Below, one piece after another: positions 16,300-26,935 of a stretch of DNA of 64,000 nt. Position 1 is the stretch's first letter; every line of letters begins with the position of its first letter. A program made the position numbers and the translations under genes. Where the stretch lies: NCBI RefSeq assembly GCF_000282035.1, contig NZ_AKKA01000068.1:111979-175978 (forward strand), read 5' to 3'. The stretch comes from Rhizobium sp. CF122. GTDB taxonomy: Bacteria > Pseudomonadota > Alphaproteobacteria > Rhizobiales > Rhizobiaceae. The notes under the pieces were generated by a model. That model did not search any database. It saw only the letters and a program-made list of their open reading frames with translations, and was not told the DNA's origin.

Positions 16300-18159
16300 T
16301 CAAAGCGGATGTCCCTGCCAGAGCCATACGTCGATGCCTTCGTTTCTGCCACGAATGCGCGCTTGCGCTGGGCCTTCGAGCTGGCCAGAGCGAAGCGGTG
16401 CGCTTTCCGGCCCGGCCGCCGCCATCAAGGCGGCGCTCAATGCCAACTTGAAACCGCGTTCTGCAGCTACTTCCATCAGGCGGCTTGCGACATTCACGGT
16501 GTCACCGGTCGCCGTAATTTGCTGGCGATTGCCGCTCCCGAGCCGCGAGGCGACGACCGGACCGCAATGTGCCCCAACCTTGAAACCGATCTTTTGGCCG
16601 CTCATGGCCGAATGGGCGATGAGCCAGGGCCGCATCCGCTCACACAGGCTGACTGCGCAGGCGGCGGCCCGCGTCGCGTCGTCGTCAGCCGGTTGCGGCA
16701 AGCCGAAGAGAATCATCGCTCCATCGCCCATGAAGCTGGTGACTGCCCCGCCATGCGAGCGCGCCTCCTCGTCGACAAGCTCGAAGAAATCGCTGAGAAC
16801 TTCGCGGACATTCGTCGCGCCGATTGCCTCGCTCAAGCCCGTGAAACCGGAGAGGTCGATGAAGATGACCGCGGCGTCCTGTCGGATCGGTTTCGCGAGA
16901 AAGTTCGGATCGCGCGCGAGCCACTCGCCCATGCCCGGTGCCTCGATGCGCTGCAAGAGGTCGCTTTGCGCCGCGAAGTGCGCGGCCTGGCGACGATCGA
17001 TCCAGATCTCGGCGGCGCCGAAGAGCAGGACGGGCGGCAGGGCTGCTGCGATGGGCAGTGCTGCGCTGAACCAGTAGCCATGCGCGAAGGCGGCAACGTT
17101 CAAAGCGGCCCATGCGAGCGCCGCGGAGGCAATGATGGCATAGCCGATGGCGCTGCGCCGCCACGCAAGCAGGCTGATCAGCAGCAGCGGCAGAGCCAAG
17201 GCTATAAGCGAATCGAGCAAACGTACGTTGCGGTCTCTGACGATGCTGTCGCCGGCAATCAGATGTGTCGCCGCCGTCGCCATCACCTCTACGCCTGGGA
17301 GCACCGGATCGAAAGGTGTCGGGAAGACGTCGCCGCCGCCGGTCACGGTCGAGCCGATCACGACAATCCTGTCCTCGATCGCCTTGGCGGGGAGCTTTCC
17401 GGCCAGTGCATCCGCAGCGCTGAAGGTCGGAATGGTGCCGCGTGGGCCGTAGAAGGTGACTGGCAGCCGCTGCCCATTGTCGGTCGGCAGATGCCGGTCA
17501 CCAAGTGCAAGGCCGCCAGGCGAGAACGCCGGATTGATGCCCAGTGCCAGCGAAGCGACCCGCAATGGAAACGAGGCATCGACCCGCTCGCCGCCGCGGG
17601 AGATCAGGGGAATGAAACGCGGTGTGCCTGACTCATCGGTAGCCACGTTGACGACGCCAATGGCGGCAACGTCGGAAAAGCGGCCAAGGGGTAACAGCAT
17701 CTTGCTGGCAGTCGGTATCGCCGCCAGCGGATCGTTGGCGTCGATGCCGACCACCTGTATCTCTTTCGGGAAAACGCCGGCGGCGGCGATGACACTGGGC
17801 GTCTGCTGCAGTGCCAAAGCCAACGCTGCATCGCCCTCGTCCGATCCGGGATCAACCAGCAAGAGATCGAGCGCTATGACCTTCGGCTTCAAGGCGCTGA
17901 CGGCGGACACCAAGCGGGCGAGTGTCGCCCGATTGAGCGGATAGCCGTTGTCGGCGGCGGTCTGATCGTCGATTGCGACGATGCTGGTGATCGGAGGTGG
18001 CACCCGCGCGCCGACTACAGTGCTTCGAAGATCGGTCAGCGAAGCCTCGAGGCGGTCGAGGAAGCTCATACTGCCCGAAAGATGCATATAGCCGAGAAGC
18101 CCGCCCCATAGTGCGGCCAGCAGCAGCGCGATCGTGATCAGGAGCCGTCTGCCCTGCAT
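16300..18159 (-). CDS. CHASE2-domain adenylate cyclase (class III)
   Basis: 619 residues. An N-terminal membrane helix (about 5-25) is followed by a periplasmic CHASE2 sensor (to about residue 310), a cluster of membrane helices (about 315-400) and a class III cyclase domain from about 428. Metal-binding Asp435 (FIDLSGFT) and Asp479 (FMGDG), the transition-state Asn556 and Arg560 (GDTVNVASRL) are intact, so it should make cyclic AMP. The ATG at 18159 is used because it begins the signal-anchor; the longer frame overlaps the FecR gene. It lies seven bases after that gene, which argues for joint function in sensing at the cell envelope. Confidence 0.92.
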   Translation of the reverse strand: MQGRRLLITIALLLAALWGGLLGYMHLSGSMSFLDRLEASLTDLRSTVVGARVPPPITSIVAIDDQTAADNGYPLNRATLARLVSAVSALKPKVIALDLLLVDPGSDEGDAALALALQQTPSVIAAAGVFPKEIQVVGIDANDPLAAIPTASKMLLPLGRFSDVAAIGVVNVATDESGTPRFIPLISRGGERVDASFPLRVASLALGINPAFSPGGLALGDRHLPTDNGQRLPVTFYGPRGTIPTFSAADALAGKLPAKAIEDRIVVIGSTVTGGGDVFPTPFDPVLPGVEVMATAATHLIAGDSIVRDRNVRLLDSLIALALPLLLISLLAWRRSAIGYAIIASAALAWAALNVAAFAHGYWFSAALPIAAALPPVLLFGAAEIWIDRRQAAHFAAQSDLLQRIEAPGMGEWLARDPNFLAKPIRQDAAVIFIDLSGFTGLSEAIGATNVREVLSDFFELVDEEARSHGGAVTSFMGDGAMILFGLPQPADDDATRAAACAVSLCERMRPWLIAHSAMSGQKIGFKVGAHCGPVVASRLGSGNRQQITATGDTVNVASRLMEVAAERGFKLALSAALMAAAGPESAPLRSGQLEGPAQARIRGRNEGIDVWLWQGHPL

Positions 18160-18166
18160 TGGGGCG

Positions 18167-18700
18167 CTATTGGCCAAGGCGGGCAAGCAGGGCTGCGGCG
18201 CGGGCCGGTGGCCAGCGGCGGACAGCCAACGGGGTGCTGCCTCGCGTGACGTCAACGCCCTCGCCTACACTCAACACGACCCGCCGTCCCGCCGAGGGAC
18301 GACCGACCGCGACGCGGCCGCGCACGACGAAGACGGAGGTCGTGCCGCTATTGACATCGACAGCCCAGCGCGTGCCGCGGACGGCCGCGATCGCTTGTGG
18401 CGTGACGACCTCGAATCCGCCCGGCCGCTGGGCGCGGTCAACATCCACGAGCACGGCCTTGTTGCGCAATGACACCGCGTCCGGTCGCCCATCGCGGTTA
18501 CGGTCGATGATATTGAAGCGGGCCCCACTCTCGGCAACGATCGTCACGCCATCCGCGCACCGCATGACTTGCCGCGAGGTCCCCGCCATGCGCTCCATGG
18601 TGCATCCGCTCGCTTGTGCAAACGCTGCATCCGAGCCGAACAGACAGGCAACGCTACCCCATACGACCAGCGCCAAAAGCATTCTGGAGTTTACAAGCAT
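18167..18700 (-). CDS. Secreted FecR-domain protein
   Basis: 177 residues. A signal peptide (about residues 1-29, cleavage near AFA-QAS) precedes one FecR domain with the typical VVTPQAIAAVRGTRWAVDV and VFVVRGRVAVGRPSAGRRVVLSVGEGVDV strands. There is no cytoplasmic sigma-binding segment or membrane helix, so this is not an anti-sigma FecR of the iron-citrate type but a free periplasmic FecR module. It precedes the CHASE2-cyclase gene by seven bases and probably feeds its sensor domain; that role is inference from context. Confidence 0.86.
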   Translation of the reverse strand: MLVNSRMLLALVVWGSVACLFGSDAAFAQASGCTMERMAGTSRQVMRCADGVTIVAESGARFNIIDRNRDGRPDAVSLRNKAVLVDVDRAQRPGGFEVVTPQAIAAVRGTRWAVDVNSGTTSVFVVRGRVAVGRPSAGRRVVLSVGEGVDVTRGSTPLAVRRWPPARAAALLARLGQ

Positions 18701-18808
18701 ATCCGTCCCCTACCTGAATGCACCATCGGACGACCCAGCGTGCGGCGGCCATCATACGCTGATTGCTGCAGCACGCATGCCGAAACGTCAACGGCTATCC
18801 GACAGAGT

Positions 18809-19954
18809 CTATGCTTTAAGCGATGTTTCGATTGACGGTCCCGTATAGCGCGCCCTTGGACGAATGAGATGGCCGCTCTCGACCTGCTCCATGGCATGAG
18901 CGAGCCACCCGACGGTACGCGCGAGCGCGAAGATCACAAGCGGCGCATTTGCGGGAAGATCGAAGACAGCCGTCATAGCCGTCAGCGCAAAATCGATGTT
19001 GACGCTTTCTCCAATGATTTCCTGCCCCGCCCTCGCCAGTTCGGCGTAGCTCGGGGGTAAGGAGAACTGGGACATCAGCGCCTTTGCCCTGATGTCTCCG
19101 TCCGGATAAAGAGGGTGGCCAAAGGCGGGGAGCGATCTTCCCTGCGTCAGCGCCTGCCGTACGGTCGCGCTGGCCCCAAGGGCATTGACGTCTTCGATCA
19201 ATGAGGCGACGCCCTGCCACGCGCCGCCGTGGAGCGGCCCAGTCAAGGTCGAGAGGCCCGACAGCACGGCAGCCGATAGCGTTGCGCCTGAAGAGGCTGT
19301 GACTCGGGTGGCGAAGGTCGATGCGTTGAGTTCGTGATCTGCGAGGAGCACAAGCGCGCGCCTGATGCAGTCGGCGGCTTCAGGCCTGCGCCAACTCATG
19401 GCGAGGCGCAGATGCAATGGCAAAGCGCTCGTATCTGGTGCTAGGGCACCAGAGACGCTCGACAGGATACTTTGCGCTTCGGCCTTCAGCACCTTCGGCG
19501 ACCGTCCAAGGGTCGGCAGGTCGTGGGTGACACGCTGCGCGAGCAGAACAAATGCGCGTTCCAGCGAGGGCGCCGCTTCCGGAGCCTCGCCCGGCGCCGC
19601 CGCAATCTGTCCAGAGTTCCATAGAAGCGTTGCGGTTTCCTCCAGCGTCGCATGTTCCGCCCAGGCGGCGGCGTCATGGCCACGATAGTAGAGCCGGCCA
19701 TCCAAAATGGTGGAAATAGCAGATGGCAGTACCGGATCACCCCATTGGATGGTGTCTGCCGCAACCGTCTCGGTCTTTCGGCGGCCCGCATGTCGCTCGG
19801 CCAGCCGCGTCACGTCAGCTGCGCTGTAAAGACTTCGCCGCGGATCGGTGGCATCAGGTTTGGCCCGGATGCGGCCGCGGCTCACATTGGCGTAAAGCGT
19901 TTGCGGCTTCGTGCCGAGTTTCTCAAGCGCCTGCTCGGCGGTCAGCCAGGACAT
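18809..19954 (-). CDS. Citrate synthase-family protein with N-terminal helix-turn-helix
   Basis: 381 residues. Residues 1-55 form a MerR/excisionase-type helix-turn-helix (WLTAEQALEKLGTKPQTLYANVSRG, then a wing RRSLYSAADVTRLAERH). The rest is a citrate synthase fold with the catalytic triad intact: His242 in GPLHGG, His280 in FGHPLYP and Asp321 in NIDFALTA, plus the DHELNAST motif. It could be an active citrate or methylcitrate synthase, a transcription factor that senses its ligands, or both. It diverges from a second citrate synthase gene across 85 bases with two palindromes, so it may control that promoter and its own. DNA binding is inferred from the domain only. Confidence 0.88.
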   Translation of the reverse strand: MSWLTAEQALEKLGTKPQTLYANVSRGRIRAKPDATDPRRSLYSAADVTRLAERHAGRRKTETVAADTIQWGDPVLPSAISTILDGRLYYRGHDAAAWAEHATLEETATLLWNSGQIAAAPGEAPEAAPSLERAFVLLAQRVTHDLPTLGRSPKVLKAEAQSILSSVSGALAPDTSALPLHLRLAMSWRRPEAADCIRRALVLLADHELNASTFATRVTASSGATLSAAVLSGLSTLTGPLHGGAWQGVASLIEDVNALGASATVRQALTQGRSLPAFGHPLYPDGDIRAKALMSQFSLPPSYAELARAGQEIIGESVNIDFALTAMTAVFDLPANAPLVIFALARTVGWLAHAMEQVESGHLIRPRARYTGPSIETSLKA

Positions 19955-19969
19955 CCTGTCCTCTTACAT

Positions 19970-19999
19970 TGATCAATTACATCAAGATTGACGTCAATC
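19970..19999. promoter_or_regulatory. Two palindromes in the divergent citrate synthase promoter region
   Basis: ATTGATCAAT (19970-19979) and GATTGACGTCAATC (19986-19999) are perfect palindromes of 10 and 14 bases, six bases apart, inside an 85-base AT-rich divergent gap. The TTGAC/GTCAA arms resemble MerR-type operators; the MerR gene elsewhere in the window (operator at 55785-55808) has ATTGACT/AGTCAAT arms. Likely binders are the helix-turn-helix of the adjacent citrate synthase-like protein or a MerR regulator. Confidence 0.6.
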
Positions 20000-20039
20000 A
20001 ATCTAGGCTCGATCCTGCTCTGCGTAAAGGAGAAACACC

Positions 20040-21128
20040 ATGAAGAACGGTTTGGAAGATGTCATCGCAGCTGAAACGCAGCTCTCCGATGTGGACGGCG
20101 AAGCGGGCCGCCTGATCATCCGCGGTGTGTCGCTCGATCATCTCGTGTCTACAGCAACCTATGAAAGCGTTGCCGCCCTCTTGCTCGACGGACTGATGGA
20201 GCGGCATTTTACTCTAGCGGCTCTCGACCGGCGGTTGGGCGAAATGCGGGAGCGCCTGTTCGCGCACGTGACGACGCTCGATTCGGAGCTGTTGGCTTTG
20301 CCGCCTGTGGAAGTCATGCGGGCTCTCATCGCTCGCCTGCAAGATGGCGAGGATTTCGAAGCCGCCCTTCGATTGCTGGCTGCGCCTGCCGTCTTCCTGC
20401 CGGCGATCCTCCGTCTGCAGGCTGGCAACGACCCGGTAGCGCCGGACGGCTCCCTTTCTCAGGCGACCGACATCCTGCGCATGCTGACCGGCCAATTGCC
20501 GAGCGCGGAACAGACGGCTGCACTCGATGCCTATCTGGTGACCATCTCCGACCACGGACTGAATGCCTCGACCTTCGCATCGCGCGTCGTCGCCTCGACG
20601 CGCGCCGGCCTGACCTCATCGGTGCTTGCGGCGCTGAGTGCCCTCAAGGGACCGCTGCATGGCGGCGCCCCCGGCCCTGTGCTCGATATGTTCGACGCGA
20701 TTGGAACCAGCGAGAATGCACGCGACTGGCTCGGCCAGGCACTGGACCGCGGCGAGCGCCTGATGGGCTTCGGCCACCGCATCTACCGGGTGCGTGATCC
20801 GCGCGCCGATGCCCTGAATCAGGCTCTTCGGTCGCTCGTCTTGGCCGCGCAGGTCGATCGCGAGCGGATCGACCTTGCGGAAGCCGTCGAGCACGCGGCG
20901 CTTGCAATCCTCAAGGAGCGTAAGCCGAATCGTCCGCTTAATGTTAATGTCGAATTCTACACAGCGTTGCTACTCGATGCGCTGGGATTTCCAAGAGAGT
21001 CCTTCACCGGCGTCTTCGCGATCGGCCGGACCGTGGGATGGATTGCCCATGCGCGCGAACAGAGCCTGGAAGGCCGGCTGATCCGTCCCCGCTCGGTCTA
21101 TGTCGGGCCATTGCCGCAAGCGGCATGA
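20040..21128 (+). CDS. Citrate synthase/methylcitrate synthase paralogue
   Basis: 362 residues of the short, two-domain citrate synthase type, without helix-turn-helix. DHGLNAST (171-178), His207 in GPLHGG and His246 in GFGHRIY are present, but the catalytic Asp position reads NVNVEFYTALL with Glu305. Several related methylcitrate-type synthases may share this change, so activity cannot be excluded. A strong AAAGGAGA site precedes the ATG. It is divergent from the fused paralogue and may pair with it as a heteromer. It is not the canonical, longer hexameric GltA of rhizobia. Confidence 0.88.
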   Translation: MKNGLEDVIAAETQLSDVDGEAGRLIIRGVSLDHLVSTATYESVAALLLDGLMERHFTLAALDRRLGEMRERLFAHVTTLDSELLALPPVEVMRALIARLQDGEDFEAALRLLAAPAVFLPAILRLQAGNDPVAPDGSLSQATDILRMLTGQLPSAEQTAALDAYLVTISDHGLNASTFASRVVASTRAGLTSSVLAALSALKGPLHGGAPGPVLDMFDAIGTSENARDWLGQALDRGERLMGFGHRIYRVRDPRADALNQALRSLVLAAQVDRERIDLAEAVEHAALAILKERKPNRPLNVNVEFYTALLLDALGFPRESFTGVFAIGRTVGWIAHAREQSLEGRLIRPRSVYVGPLPQAA

Positions 21129-21141
21129 CGTCGCCAATAAG

Positions 21142-21180
21142 ACAGCCCGGCCGCGTGGCGGCCGGGCCCGGGCTGCTGTT
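21142..21180. terminator. Bidirectional terminator hairpin
   Basis: Core stem CCCGGCCGC/GCGGCCGGG (21146-21166) with a GTG loop, followed by a CCGGGCTGCTGTTT repeat that can compete for pairing with CAGCCCGG. It separates the convergent citrate synthase and ABC exporter genes. U-tracts are short. Confidence 0.5.
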
Positions 21181-23019
21181 TCAATCCGCAGGCTCGACGC
21201 CCAGAAAACCACCGGATTGGCGGGCCCAGAGCCGCGCATATATGCCGTTCTCCTGGAGCAGGTCGGCATGCCCCCCTTCCTCCACGATACGCCCCCTTTC
21301 CAGCACGACGATCCGATCCATACGTGCAATCGTCGAGAGACGGTGCGCGATCGCCACAACGGTCTTGCCTTCCATGAAGCCATAAAGCGTGTCCTGAATA
21401 GCGGCCTCGACTTCTGAATCGAGTGCGGAGGTCGCTTCGTCCAGAACCAGGATAGGCGCGTTTCTCAAGATCGCTCGGGCAAGCGCGATGCGCTGGCGCT
21501 GGCCGCCGGAAAGCTTCACCCCACGTTCACCCACATGCGCGTCATAGCCGGTCCGTCCCTCCTGGTCGCTGAGTCCCGGTATGAAACCATCGGCGTGAGC
21601 CTTGAGGGCCGCGGCTTCGATCATGGACTGCGGCATGTCCTCGCGACCATAGGCGATGTTGTCCCGCACTGAGCGATGCAGCAGGGTGGCATTTTGCGCT
21701 ACCACGCTGAATCGGCCGCGCAGGCTCTCCTGCGTCACTGCGCGGATGTCCTGACCGTCGATCAGGATCCGTCCGCTTTCAGCTTCAAAGAAGCGCATGG
21801 CGAGATTGACGAGCGTCGACTTTCCCGCCCCCGAACGGCCAACGAGCCCGACCTTTTCGCCGGCTTTGATGTTGAGCGTGACGCCATCAAGCCCACCGCC
21901 TTCCTTGCCGTAGTGGTGCGTGATGTTCTCGAAGGACAGCGAGCCACCATTGAGCTTCATCTCAGCTGCTTCGCAGCGATCCGGAATATCGACCGGCTGT
22001 GCGATGGTGCCGAGCTGGTCGCGCGCGGCCCCGACATAATTGAATAGGGCCGCGACCGCATCGAGCAGCCATTCGGCCATGGCGGTGATGCGGAAGCCGA
22101 GCGCCAAAGCGGCGGCGACCATCCCGAGCGGGGCAGCTCCCGATTGCCAAAGGATGAGCGAGTAGCCAATCAGGCTGACCATCAACAGGCTGCTGAGAAA
22201 AACCATGCTGCTATTGACCAGGACCTCGAGCCCTTGCACCGAGATAAAGGCCCGACGCACCCTGTCGAGATGGCTGCGGTTGTCCCGATCCTGGTCTCGC
22301 TGACGGGAGAAGAGCTTGATCGTGTCCATGTTGGCGAAGGTGTCGACCAACAACCCGGAGAGCGCCGAGTCCGCCTCCTGAAACCGCTGCGACGCATTTC
22401 TTACGCGCGGGATCACGAAGCCCATGAGCGTGAAGTACAGCCCGACCCACGTGACCATCGGGACCACCAGACGCGCGTCTGCCGAGGCCATCAGCCAGAT
22501 GGAGCCGAGGACGTAGATCGCCACATAGGAGATGATGTGAATGACTGAATAGGCGGCTCCCGTCGCTGTGTTGCCGAGTTCCTGGACCCGGTAGGCGATG
22601 CGTCCTGAAAAGTCGTTCTGGAACCAGCCGACCGACTGGCCCTGCACATGGCGAAGTGCGCGCCAGCGGACCATCGCGACGGCAGTCGGCCGGAACGCGA
22701 TGTCATCGAGTGCCTCTCGTGCGGCGGTGGCCAGCGGACGGATGACTAACAGCAGAAACGCGGCGATAAGGAGCGCGGCGCCATGGCGCTCCCAAAGCTC
22801 GTCGGGGCGAATGGCCGCAAGCGTATCGACTAGCCGGCCGGCGTAGCCGATCAGCCAGACTTCCAGGATCGCGCCAACGGTAGTGAGTAGCAGGCTCGCG
22901 GCAACGACACCACGAAGCGGCTGCAACGTATCGAAGATAAAAGGCCAGACCCGGTTAGACAGGGGGCTTTGGTCATAGCGTTGGAATGGATCGAACAGCT
23001 TTTCGAAGCGACGAAACAT
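21181..23019 (-). CDS. ABC exporter, fused permease and ATPase
   Basis: 612 residues, a half-transporter that works as a homodimer or heterodimer. A six-helix exporter-type membrane domain (about 30-330) is followed by the nucleotide-binding domain with Walker A LVGRSGAGKST, the signature LSGGQRQRIALARA and Walker B ILVLDEATSALD, then the H-loop VVAIAHRLSTI. The ATG at 23019 is preceded by GGAGGG; the longer frame is not protein-like. Substrates of this multidrug/lipid exporter group cannot be read from sequence. It stands alone after the SRPBCC pseudogene. Confidence 0.93.
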   Translation of the reverse strand: MFRRFEKLFDPFQRYDQSPLSNRVWPFIFDTLQPLRGVVAASLLLTTVGAILEVWLIGYAGRLVDTLAAIRPDELWERHGAALLIAAFLLLVIRPLATAAREALDDIAFRPTAVAMVRWRALRHVQGQSVGWFQNDFSGRIAYRVQELGNTATGAAYSVIHIISYVAIYVLGSIWLMASADARLVVPMVTWVGLYFTLMGFVIPRVRNASQRFQEADSALSGLLVDTFANMDTIKLFSRQRDQDRDNRSHLDRVRRAFISVQGLEVLVNSSMVFLSSLLMVSLIGYSLILWQSGAAPLGMVAAALALGFRITAMAEWLLDAVAALFNYVGAARDQLGTIAQPVDIPDRCEAAEMKLNGGSLSFENITHHYGKEGGGLDGVTLNIKAGEKVGLVGRSGAGKSTLVNLAMRFFEAESGRILIDGQDIRAVTQESLRGRFSVVAQNATLLHRSVRDNIAYGREDMPQSMIEAAALKAHADGFIPGLSDQEGRTGYDAHVGERGVKLSGGQRQRIALARAILRNAPILVLDEATSALDSEVEAAIQDTLYGFMEGKTVVAIAHRLSTIARMDRIVVLERGRIVEEGGHADLLQENGIYARLWARQSGGFLGVEPAD

Positions 23020-23181
23020 GAAGGCCCTCCAGGGGCAGGATGATGACATTTGATGACGGGCCGAACAGGCAGCCCACACCGGCACTGCTGCTCAGCGGTA
23101 ATTTCCGGTGCCGTTGGTTCTCATCAAACGATCTCCCCATGGGTCGCTTTGCGCCAGCTTCAACTGGCGCATGGCGCGTTC

Positions 23182-23711
23182 TTACCATCTTGGGCTGCGT
23201 ATGTGAATGTCTTTGCGCGAAAAGGGAGAATTCTGCCTCTGCCCCTTGAGATAGGCAGCGCGTTGCTCGAGCGTCTGCCGGCAACCGAGCTCATTGTCTT
23301 CCAAACCTATCCCGACAGGAATGTCATCGGTCATCATGGTAACCTCTGTGCCGTCCGCGGTCGGCCGCATATGGGTGCGGATCGTCATTTCGCCTGCAAA
23401 GGCCGAATCGTCGGAATTGAATACCGTCTTCCAGACGACGAGAGAGTTCGAGATGAACTGCGCAATTTTCCCGCGGAACCGGTCGGTCTTCTCCGAGGTC
23501 TTGCCCTCCATGTCGGTCTCTCCGTCCGGATAGACGAGCGACATGCTGAAGGCGCGCCGCCTTGCCTGCCCTCGAACTCATGTACAATGCCGCGCGTCTC
23601 GCCTGGCGGCAGCCATGTAGCAACGGCCTTGGCATCGAGGAAGGCCGCATAGACCGCGCTGGGCGGTGCGTGAATGATCTGGGAAACAGTCGTGCTGCGG
23701 TTTTGGCTCAT
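23182..23711 (-). pseudogene. Frameshifted SRPBCC (AHSA1/START-like) domain gene
   Basis: The first frame, from the ATG at 23711, reads SQNRSTTVSQIIHAPPSAVYAAFLDA through ATWLPPGETRGIVHEFEGRQGGA, typical of the N-terminal half of an AHSA1-like SRPBCC protein. The frame then breaks near 23551-23560 and the expected continuation FSMSLVYPDGETD through EDNELGCRQTL runs in another frame to 23182. The break sits in GGCGGCGCGCCTTC; removing one GC gives GGC GGC GCC TTC and restores a continuous 176-codon frame. So this is a two-base insertion, either a true recent mutation or a sequencing error. Function of the intact family is ligand binding in a hydrophobic cavity. Confidence 0.8.
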
Positions 23712-23784
23712 CCGACGCAAGATAGCGACGGTACGCCAATTGAAAAGACCGCCGCGCCGATATGGCGAGGCGGCATCTTATTGA

Positions 23785-25461
<1,677 letters not shown>

Positions 25462-25500
25462 TCATTTCCAGAATTTTTGGCGCCAGCGCGGAATCTGAAC

Positions 25501-25533
25501 AAAAGAAAACCGGCAGACCCGAAGGGCTGCCGG
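25501..25533 (-). terminator. Intrinsic terminator after secG
   Basis: On the minus strand CCGGCAG pairs with CTGCCGG around a ten-base loop that itself can fold (CCCTTCGGG), and TTTTCTTTT follows. It ends the secG transcript ahead of pyrG. Confidence 0.85.
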
Positions 25534-25553
25534 CGGTTTATGCTGTCTGCCGC

Positions 25554-26057
25554 TTACTGTCCGCTTGGGACGGTGGCTGGCGCCGGAGCGGCAGGCGTGG
25601 TGGCCTGCGGTGCTGCCGGAGCAGTTTGAGTGGACGGGGCCGTTGCCGGGGCTGCGGGCGCGGTTGCTGCCGGAGCCGGAGCGGATGCGCCGCCCGTCGG
25701 AACGCCGTTGCTGCTCTGCGGGGCCGGAGCTGGTGCGACCGGAGCGGTGTTGCCGTTCTGGCCGCCGAGCGAATCGAGGATGCCGTTGCCCTGCCCGCCC
25801 GTCGCCGGAATACGGTTCAGAATATCCGTCGGACGGCTCTCATAGCGGTTGAGGATGCCGAGACCAAGCGATGTGATGAAGAACAGCGCCGCCAGGATCG
25901 CGGTCGTGCGCGTCAGCGCATTGGCCGTGCCGCGGGCAGACATGAAGCCCGAACCGCCGCCGATACCGAGGCCGCCGCCTTCGGAGCGCTGGATGAGCAC
26001 GACGCCTACAAGCGCCAGCACGATCATGAGATGGATGACAATCAAAACGGTCTGCAT
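25554..26057 (-). CDS. secG: Preprotein translocase subunit SecG
   Basis: 167 residues. Two membrane helices (about 3-22 and 55-74) with the conserved loop LIQRSEGGGLGIGGGSGFMSARGTANALTRTTAILA identify SecG, the accessory subunit of the SecYEG channel. The C-terminal half is a long low-complexity tail of Ala, Pro, Thr and Gln (about residues 105-167), longer than in enteric SecG and common in rhizobia. The ATG at 26057 gives the usual MQTVLIVIHLMI start. It lies 107 bases after tpiA. Confidence 0.94.
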   Translation of the reverse strand: MQTVLIVIHLMIVLALVGVVLIQRSEGGGLGIGGGSGFMSARGTANALTRTTAILAALFFITSLGLGILNRYESRPTDILNRIPATGGQGNGILDSLGGQNGNTAPVAPAPAPQSSNGVPTGGASAPAPAATAPAAPATAPSTQTAPAAPQATTPAAPAPATVPSGQ

Positions 26058-26164
26058 GGGTCCAGTCCTGCCCACGCGCGCGGCGGGCATAAAGTAAAAT
26101 TCTGGCGCTCTTTACATGAGGTCATCCGCTATTCCAAGCCCTTCGGCTCGGAATATACACGGCT

Positions 26165-26935
26165 CTAAGCAAGCAACGCTTCGTATGCGCCGTAAATGGC
26201 GAGGAAGTCGGTCGCTTTCAAGCTCGCGCCGCCGATCAGGGCGCCATCGACGTTCGCGACGCCCATCAATTCTCTCGCATTGCTTGGCTTGACCGAGCCG
26301 CCATAGAGGATACGGATCTCCTTGCCGGCATCGCCAAATCGGGCGACGAGCTCGGAACGCATGAAGGCGTGAGCCTTCTCGACGTCTTCCACGGTCGGCG
26401 TGACACCGGTGCCGATCGCCCAGACGGGCTCGTAGGCAATGACCGTATTCTCCGGCGTCGCGCTATCCGGTACCGAGGCGGAAAGCTGACGCTTGATGAT
26501 GTCGAGGGTCTGGCCGGCTTTGCGCTCGTCAGCCGTTTCACCGATGCAGACGATCGCCGTTAGTTCCGCGGCGAAGGCGGCCTCTGCCTTGGCGCGAACA
26601 AGGTGGTCGGTCTCGGCGTGGTCGGTGCGACGCTCCGAATGCCCGACGATGACGTAGGTGCCGAAGCAATCCGCAATCATCTCGGCCGAGATATCGCCGG
26701 TGTGGGCGCCCGACGGATTCTGGTGGCAATCCTGCGCGCCGATTGCAAGCGGGCTATCTGTGCAGAGCGCCGTGGCCACATAAAGCAGCGTCGCCGGAGG
26801 GCAGATCAGCACCTCCACCTTCGCGGAAAGTTGCCCCTGAACACCTTCAGCGATCGCCTTGATCTGGTCGAGGGAGGCACGTGTGCCGTTCATTTTCCAG
26901 TTTCCCGCCACGAGCGGGCGCACGTCAGGTGTCAT
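26165..26935 (-). CDS. tpiA: Triose-phosphate isomerase
   Basis: 256 residues. It interconverts dihydroxyacetone phosphate and glyceraldehyde 3-phosphate. Active-site Lys (AGNWKMNG), His (IVGHSERR) and Glu ([13 protein letters not shown]) are all present, as is the phosphate-binding YGGSVKPSN. The ATG at 26935 yields the expected [17 protein letters not shown] start; a longer frame is unlikely. It precedes secG on the same strand. Confidence 0.97.
   Translation of the reverse strand: MTPDVRPLVAGNWKMNGTRASLDQIKAIAEGVQGQLSAKVEVLICPPATLLYVATALCTDSPLAIGAQDCHQNPSGAHTGDISAEMIADCFGTYVIVGHSERRTDHAETDHLVRAKAEAAFAAELTAIVCIGETADERKAGQTLDIIKRQLSASVPDSATPENTVIAYEPVWAIGTGVTPTVEDVEKAHAFMRSELVARFGDAGKEIRILYGGSVKPSNARELMGVANVDGALIGGASLKATDFLAIYGAYEALLA

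Noticed and set aside
16165..17631. 488-codon plus-strand frame opposite the CHASE2 cyclase
   Set aside because: Shadow of the real cyclase gene; no family motif or ribosome site.
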